A stretch of DNA of 11,925 nt from Prevotellaceae bacterium (GTDB lineage: Bacteria > Bacteroidota > Bacteroidia > Bacteroidales > UBA932). Below, piece by piece: positions 7,970 through 11,925 of the stretch (positions are counted from its first letter, which is position 1; every line of letters starts with the position of its first letter). The notes below the pieces were generated by a model. It saw nothing but the letters and a program-made list of their open reading frames with translations, did not search any database and was not told where the DNA came from. The DNA is taken from contig JAIRKX010000139.1 in assembly GCA_031259805.1 (NCBI GenBank), forward strand, positions 1-11,925, given 5' to 3'. Position numbers and translations under genes: made by a program.

Positions 7970-8001
7970 CAAAATTACATGAAAAACATGAGTTTTCCAA
8001 A
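7970..8001 (-). promoter_or_regulatory. Promoter of the nucleotidyltransferase (and probably dnaG)
   Basis: The minus strand carries a perfect -33 TTTG (7998-8001), a 20-nt spacer and a perfect -7 TAATTTTG (7970-7977). Transcription would begin near 7965, giving a leader of about 24 nt to the ATG at 7941. This is the best promoter match in the window. Confidence 0.75.
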
Positions 8002-8057
8002 CGCGTGAGATAACAAAAAGTTTTTTTACAGAGGAAAGGTACGAAAAAATGAAAATA

Positions 8058-8098
8058 GTGAGGCGTAAGGTAAGGTGTGAAGCGTAAAGTGAGCGTAG
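8058..8098. repeat. Degenerate heptamer-like G/A/T tract
   Basis: A purine-rich plus-strand tract shows a loose 7-bp rhythm, best at its end: GTGTGAA, GCGTAAA, GTGAGCG. It resembles the clearer heptamer tract at 11850-11905. No coding potential is seen. It is probably a decayed simple repeat. Confidence 0.4.
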
Positions 8099-8160
8099 AT
8101 TCAAGTAGTAAATGCAACTACTGTTTTCTTTGTGCTATAAGTACTTTAAGCAGCAATTTA

Positions 8161-8209
8161 TGTTATTAAAACTATAGTAAATCAAAGATTTATTATAGTT
8201 TTAATAACA
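8161..8209. repeat. Long AT-rich perfect hairpin (23-bp stem, AAA loop)
   Basis: Bases 8161-8183 pair with 8187-8209 around a 3-nt loop (8184-8186). All 23 positions pair; 22 are Watson-Crick and one is G-U on the plus strand (8177 with 8193). No T-run follows on either strand, so it is not an ordinary terminator. It could be a miniature inverted-repeat element, a cruciform or protein-binding site, or part of a structured RNA. No clear target duplication flanks it. Confidence 0.8.
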
Positions 8210-8243
8210 CATCACCAGTATCACATTGTGCCATGTCCTAACA

Positions 8244-8257
8244 TAGGTTGAGACCTA
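8244..8257 (+). other. Small hairpin just upstream of a strong ribosome binding site
   Basis: TAGGT (8244-8248) pairs with ACCTA (8253-8257) around the tetraloop TGAG. The hairpin ends 3 bp before the GGAGG at 8261-8265, so in an RNA it could affect access to that site. It is short and may be coincidental. Confidence 0.35.
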
Positions 8258-8260
8258 AAA

Positions 8261-8308
8261 GGAGGAGAAAAGATGCCAAAAAGTACAAGAATTGTACACA
8301 AAGCCTAA
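8261..8308 (+). other. Strong Shine-Dalgarno site and 11-codon ORF (MPKSTRIVHKA)
   Basis: GGAGG at 8261-8265, inside AAAGGAGGAGAAAAG, lies 7 bp before an ATG at 8273. The frame encodes 11 residues and stops with TAA at 8306-8308. Such a full Shine-Dalgarno match is rare in Bacteroidetes, whose ribosomes mostly do not use it. The peptide is unfamiliar to me. It could be a leader peptide, the 5' stump of a lost gene (for example from a mobile element) or chance. An internal GTACAA/TTGTAC inverted repeat overlaps its codons (8283-8297). No promoter is obvious upstream. Confidence 0.35.
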
Positions 8309-8339
8309 TAAATATTTTCATTTTACAATTATACGTTAT

Positions 8340-8484
8340 TTATTTTCTTTTATCTTCTTCTTTTACAGAGATTAATTGTATATTATCAATAACGGTTTCC
8401 AGTTCGGGTGCATGTAATTTCTTTTAGTGCTTCCAGTTCTTCGTAACGACTGGCTACTATCGCCAAATATTCTTCTTTTGTCAT
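8340..8484 (-). pseudogene. Frameshifted small gene of about 48 codons
   Basis: From ATG 8484 the minus strand reads MTKEEYLAIVASRYEELEAL and a few more residues before a TGA at 8386-8388. A second frame, entered near the A-rich run at 8418-8424, continues as KLHAPELETVIDNIQLISVK and on to a TAA at 8340-8342. Both halves have the same charged, helical composition and protein-like codon use, so a single-base indel in a once-intact gene is likely. The opening resembles small Bacteroidetes proteins starting MTKEEYL, some of which I associate with transposase-linked ORFs. That association is from memory and unverified. A good -7 box lies upstream at 8510-8517. Function unknown. Confidence 0.5.
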
Positions 8485-8509
8485 AAATTATATTAGTTAA
8501 TGTTTTTTG

Positions 8510-8517
8510 CAAAAGTA
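8510..8517 (-). promoter_or_regulatory. Promoter -7 box of the frameshifted small gene
   Basis: The minus strand reads TACTTTTG, a full TAnnTTTG match, 25 bp upstream of the ATG at 8484. The -33 region has at best ATTG at 8540-8543 with a 22-nt spacer, so the promoter is incomplete or weak. Confidence 0.45.
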
Positions 8518-8571
8518 ATACTTTTTGGGGGAAATGCGACAATTTGAAATGCACCCCCGACAGAACCCCGG

Positions 8572-8603
8572 TTTGCCTATTTCAGGAAATTATTGTACCT
8601 TCG
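8572..8603 (+). promoter_or_regulatory. Promoter of ppdK
   Basis: A perfect -33 TTTG (8572-8575) is followed by a 20-nt spacer and TACCTTCG (8596-8603), one base off the -7 consensus. Transcription would start near 8608, with an A-rich leader of about 58 nt that has no Shine-Dalgarno site, as is normal in this phylum. Confidence 0.7.
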
Positions 8604-8665
8604 CAGACTTTTTAAAAAAAAAATAATTTAAAAAAATAATAATTACATAAAATAAAGCAAAGAAT

Positions 8666-11404
8666 ATGACGACGCAAATCAAACGTGTGTATTTTTTCGG
8701 CAACAAGACAGCCGAAGGAAATGAAAAAATGAGAGACTTGTTAGGTGGCAAAGGTGCTAATCTGGCAGGGATGAATCTTATCGGAATACCCGTGCCGCCG
8801 GGATTTACGATTACCACCGAAGTATGTAATGAATACTTTCGTAACGGGCGCAACGAAGCGGAGATTATGGCGCTTATCAATCCCGAAGTCAAAGCGGCCA
8901 TGACGAAAATTGAAGAAGCGGTAGCCGGGCCGACGTTCGGCGACAACAAGAACCCCTTGCTGGTATCAGTACGTTCCGGCGCGCGCGCGTCCATGCCCGG
9001 GATGATGGACACCATCCTGAACTTGGGACTAAACGACGAAGCGGTAGAAACGATGGCGGCAAAAAGCAATAACCCTCGATTTGCGTGGGACAGCTACCGC
9101 CGTTTTGTACAAATGTACGGCGACGTGGTCTTGGGCATGAAGCCCGAAAGCAAGGACGCCGAAGACCCCTTTGAAGAAATCATCGACCATATGAAAGCGC
9201 AGAAAAAAGTGAAGCTGGATACTGAATTGACCGCCGACGATTTGAAGGAATTAGTCAGCCTGTTTAAGGACGCGGTGAAGACAAACACCGGTCGCGATTT
9301 CCCGACCAATCCATGGGAACAGTTGCAGGGCGCGGTGATGGCTGTATTCAATAGTTGGATGAACGACCGTGCGATACTCTACCGCCGCCTCAATCAAATT
9401 CCCGCCGAATGGGGCACTGCCGTGAATGTGCAAGCGATGGTATTCGGCAATATGGGGAACAATTCCGCTACCGGCGTAGCCTTCACGCGCGACGCGGCCA
9501 CCGGCGAAAACCTCTTTAACGGCGAGTACCTGATCAATGCGCAAGGCGAAGATGTGGTTGCCGGAATCCGCACGCCGCAACAGATTACGCTCGAAGGCTC
9601 GCGACGTTGGGCAACGTTGGCCGGTATCAGCGAGGAGGAACGCAAAACGAAATACCCTTCGCTCGAAGAAGCCATGCCGACGGTCTATACCGACCTGTTC
9701 AACACGCAGCGCAAACTGGAAGAGCACTACAGGGATATGCAGGACATCGAATTTACGATTCAAGACGGCAAACTGTGGATGTTGCAAACCCGCAACGGCA
9801 AACGCACCGGCGCGGCAATGGTAAAAATTGCCATGGATATGCTCCACGAAGGCGCAATCGACGAAAAAACCGCTATCTTGCGCTTAGAACCGAATAAATT
9901 AGACGAATTGCTGCATCCCGTATTCGATAAAGACGCGCTGAGCAAAGCCAAAGCCATCGCAAAAGGCCTTCCGGCGTCGCCGGGCGCGGCTACGGGGCAG
10001 ATTGTATTTTCCGCCGAAGACGCGGAAACATGGGTCGAACACAACAAACACACCAAAGTGATTTTAGTGCGTATCGAGACCTCGCCCGAAGATTTGAAAG
10101 GAATGAACATCGCACAAGGCATCCTGACCGCCCGAGGCGGGATGACGTCGCATGCGGCGGTAGTTGCCCGCGGTATGGGAAAATGCTGTGTTTCAGGTGC
10201 CGGTGCGGTGATGATCGACAGCAAAAAGCGCACGATGACCGTCGACGGCAAAACATATTGCGAAGGCGACTGGATTTCGCTCGACGGCTCGACCGGTACG
10301 GTATACGAAGGGCAGGTAGCGACGATTTTGCCGGAATTGAGCGGCGATTTCGCAAAAGTGATGGAACTGGCCGACAAAAACGCTCGTCTGGTAGTTCGTA
10401 CCAATGCCGATACGCCGCGCGACGCCTGTCAGGCACGAGCATTCGGGGCGCAGGGCATTGGCCTTTGCCGTACCGAGCACATGTTCTTTGAAGGGGACAA
10501 AATTCTCGCCATGCGAGAAATGATCCTGTCCAAAGACGAAGCAGGACGCCGCAAAGCCCTGGAGAAACTGCTACCCTTACAACGTACCGACTTCGAAGGC
10601 ATCTTTGAAGCGATGGCCGGACTGCCGGTAACTGTCCGCCTGCTCGACCCGCCGTTGCATGAGTTCGTCCCGCATGACGAAAAAGGACAGCAGGAAATGT
10701 CGAATGCCATGGGCGTGCCCTACGAGGAAATACACGTACGTGTGGAAGCCTTGCTCGAGCAGAACCCGATGTTAGGCTTGCGCGGATGCCGTCTTGGAAA
10801 CCTGTATCCTGAAATTACTGAAATGCAAACCCGCGCCATCCTCGAAGCCGCATTGAATTTGAAGGAAAAAGGAATTGTTACTATCCCCGAAATCATGGTA
10901 CCGCTGCCCGGTATCCTCTATGAATTTCTGGCACAGCGCAAAATTATTGACGAAGTAGCAGCCAAAGTCTTTGCCGAACGCAACGACAAAATTGATTACA
11001 AAGTCGGCACAATGATCGAAATTCCCCGCGCAGCCCTCACAGCTAACCGAATTGCCGAATCGGCCGAATTTTTCTCGTTCGGCACAAACGACCTTACGCA
11101 AATGACTTTCGGCTATTCGCGTGACGACGTGGCGAAGTTCCTGCCGATGTACATCGACAAAGGGATTTTGAAACACGACCCGTTTGCCGTCCTCGACCAA
11201 AAAGGCGTAGGACAATTAGTCAGCATGGCCACCGTCAACGGTCGCGCCACCCGTCCCGAGTTGAAATTAGGCATCTGCGGCGAACACGGCGGCGAACCCT
11301 CGTCGGTCGAATTCTGCCACCGCATCGGATTGAATTATGTTAGCTGCTCGCCCTTCCGCGTGCCCATTGCACGTCTGGCGGCAGCACAAGCAGCGTTGAA
11401 ATAA
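8666..11404 (+). CDS. ppdK: Pyruvate, phosphate dikinase
   Basis: The 912-residue cytoplasmic enzyme interconverts ATP, phosphate and pyruvate with AMP, pyrophosphate and phosphoenolpyruvate. In anaerobes it can serve glycolysis with pyrophosphate or make PEP. The N-terminal ATP-grasp part shows LLGGKGANLAGM (25-36), PVPPGFTIT (42-50) and SVRSGARASMPG (101-112). The central swivelling domain carries the phosphorylated His496 in GGMTSHAAVVARGMG. The C-terminal PEP/pyruvate barrel includes FGTNDLTQMTFGYSRDD (from about 806) and the catalytic Cys871 in GICGEHGGEPSS. The length is close to the family norm and all key residues are present, so it should be active. The ATG at 8666 gives the standard N-terminus. 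It is transcribed alone, divergently from the nucleotidyltransferase. A T-run follows the stop without a convincing stem. Confidence 0.97.
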   Translation: MTTQIKRVYFFGNKTAEGNEKMRDLLGGKGANLAGMNLIGIPVPPGFTITTEVCNEYFRNGRNEAEIMALINPEVKAAMTKIEEAVAGPTFGDNKNPLLVSVRSGARASMPGMMDTILNLGLNDEAVETMAAKSNNPRFAWDSYRRFVQMYGDVVLGMKPESKDAEDPFEEIIDHMKAQKKVKLDTELTADDLKELVSLFKDAVKTNTGRDFPTNPWEQLQGAVMAVFNSWMNDRAILYRRLNQIPAEWGTAVNVQAMVFGNMGNNSATGVAFTRDAATGENLFNGEYLINAQGEDVVAGIRTPQQITLEGSRRWATLAGISEEERKTKYPSLEEAMPTVYTDLFNTQRKLEEHYRDMQDIEFTIQDGKLWMLQTRNGKRTGAAMVKIAMDMLHEGAIDEKTAILRLEPNKLDELLHPVFDKDALSKAKAIAKGLPASPGAATGQIVFSAEDAETWVEHNKHTKVILVRIETSPEDLKGMNIAQGILTARGGMTSHAAVVARGMGKCCVSGAGAVMIDSKKRTMTVDGKTYCEGDWISLDGSTGTVYEGQVATILPELSGDFAKVMELADKNARLVVRTNADTPRDACQARAFGAQGIGLCRTEHMFFEGDKILAMREMILSKDEAGRRKALEKLLPLQRTDFEGIFEAMAGLPVTVRLLDPPLHEFVPHDEKGQQEMSNAMGVPYEEIHVRVEALLEQNPMLGLRGCRLGNLYPEITEMQTRAILEAALNLKEKGIVTIPEIMVPLPGILYEFLAQRKIIDEVAAKVFAERNDKIDYKVGTMIEIPRAALTANRIAESAEFFSFGTNDLTQMTFGYSRDDVAKFLPMYIDKGILKHDPFAVLDQKGVGQLVSMATVNGRATRPELKLGICGEHGGEPSSVEFCHRIGLNYVSCSPFRVPIARLAAAQAALK

Positions 11405-11849
11405 TTTTTTTGTTGAGTTGTTGATTGCCGTGAAGTGTAAAGCGTCCCGTAGGGATGAAATATTAGTAGAAACACGGCGTCCTCCTCGTTCCCCGTCTTG
11501 CAGAGACGACGCTTAGCCTCGCAGGGGCAAGGTGTAATTGTAGGTGTAATGTAGTGAAACCTGTGGCAGGCAGTTCCTGCCTGCGTGGTCCCTTGTGCTT
11601 TCTCTGTGTAACATTGCTCCAAAATTATGCAGAGAACTACAGAGAACAAAATCGTACAAAGCAAAAAAATCACAGTTAGAACAATGCTCTCCGCAGGAGA
11701 CTTGCGCCCTGCCCTCCAGGGCTGACGCATCTAAAATATATTCGTTTTCACTGGTTGATAGAAAATTCCCTGCACCGGGCGCTTTGCACGGCCTTGCGTC
11801 AAGGAGCAGATTCCTCCGCTGCGTGCGCGAGGAATGACGCAACACAATG
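11405..11849. other. Non-coding spacer with a cluster of short hairpins
   Basis: No frame here has recognisable protein content; the open frames on the minus strand lack domains and run through repeats. The stretch holds seven short perfect hairpins. Their stem pairs are 11445-11448/11452-11455, 11494-11498/11504-11508, 11566-11572/11578-11584, 11688-11692/11696-11700, 11706-11711/11717-11722, 11792-11796/11800-11804 and 11810-11816/11829-11835. Stems are 4 to 7 bp and mostly GC-rich. All but the last have loops of 3 to 5 nt; the last has a 12-nt interval. The composition differs from the AT-rich spacers elsewhere in the window. It looks like dispersed repeat material, but copies elsewhere cannot be seen here. 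Confidence 0.5.
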
Positions 11850-11905
11850 AACTAAGAACTAAGAGTTGAGAGTGGAAAGTGGAAAGTGGAAAGTTGAAAG
11901 TTGAA
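11850..11905. repeat. Tandem degenerate heptamer repeat (8 units)
   Basis: Eight consecutive 7-bp units run without gaps: AACTAAG twice, AGTTGAG once, AGTGGAA three times and AGTTGAA twice. The unit evolves stepwise along the tract. Such heptamer tracts are a familiar kind of intergenic repeat in some Bacteroidetes genomes. No coding role is apparent. Confidence 0.85.
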
Positions 11906-11925
11906 AAATCCACCCCCGCCTGCCT

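Noticed and set aside
9251..10404. Long minus-strand frames opposite ppdK (for example 9251-9847 and 9760-10404)
   Set aside because: They are mirror frames of a well-supported enzyme gene, with low-complexity or arginine/alanine-biased content and no family resemblance.
11395..11412. Possible Rho-independent terminator at the T-run after ppdK
   Set aside because: There is a run of T at 11405-11411, but no convincing stem directly upstream; the best pairing is three bases.
11335..11845. Minus-strand frames after ppdK (131 and 110 codons)
   Set aside because: One overlaps the end of ppdK, and both run through the hairpin and repeat region. The translations show no domain, so I treat them as spurious.
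11850..11905. Possible CRISPR array
   Set aside because: The units are 7 bp and contiguous with no spacers, so this is a simple tandem repeat. No other array-like spacing was seen in the window.
1..11925. tRNA, rRNA, complete insertion sequence, or defence/toxin-antitoxin system
   Set aside because: No cloverleaf, ribosomal segment, transposase, or toxin-antitoxin pair could be recognised on either strand by eye. A covariance-model or profile search could still find small elements in the spacers.

Overview
The window looks like a chromosomal segment of a Bacteroidales bacterium, outside the lineages that lack the type IX secretion system (T9SS). Three things point there. Several genes are preceded by the Bacteroidetes sigma-ABfr promoter pattern (-33 TTTG, about 20 nt, -7 TAnnTTTG) with little or no Shine-Dalgarno sequence. 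One protein has the Y_Y_Y/propeller plus LuxR-HTH architecture typical of the phylum. A pseudogene ends in a T9SS-type sorting domain. Moderate GC in genes and AT-rich spacers also fit. The exact genus cannot be read from the sequence.

Layout. 1-347 (-): N-terminal part of a P-loop ATPase, cut by the window edge. 391-824 (+): decayed 3' end of a secreted subtilisin-like protease with a T9SS tail, closed by a clear terminator at 878-916. 1076-3889 (+): a membrane-spanning one-component regulator (periplasmic propeller, Y_Y_Y, transmembrane helix, coiled coil, LuxR-type HTH). 3911-4801 (-): a convergent AraC-family regulator. 4969-6939 (-): DNA primase DnaG. 7042-7941 (-): a sugar-nucleotidyltransferase-like protein, probably transcribed together with dnaG. 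8666-11404 (+): pyruvate phosphate dikinase (ppdK), facing away from the nucleotidyltransferase gene.

The 724-bp spacer between the nucleotidyltransferase and ppdK is the least ordinary part. It holds a degenerate heptamer tract, a 23-bp AT-rich hairpin, an 11-codon ORF with an unusually strong Shine-Dalgarno site behind a small hairpin, and a frameshifted small gene. The 521 bp after ppdK contain no credible gene. They carry a dense run of seven short perfect hairpins and a clean 7-bp-period repeat tract, which looks like dispersed-repeat material.

The intact genes are mostly housekeeping (replication priming, PEP/pyruvate interconversion, nucleotide-sugar metabolism) plus two regulators, and nothing shows that they form one pathway. 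I see no convincing new multi-gene system. The points worth checking are the degraded protease/ATPase junction, the spacer elements and the hairpin cluster.
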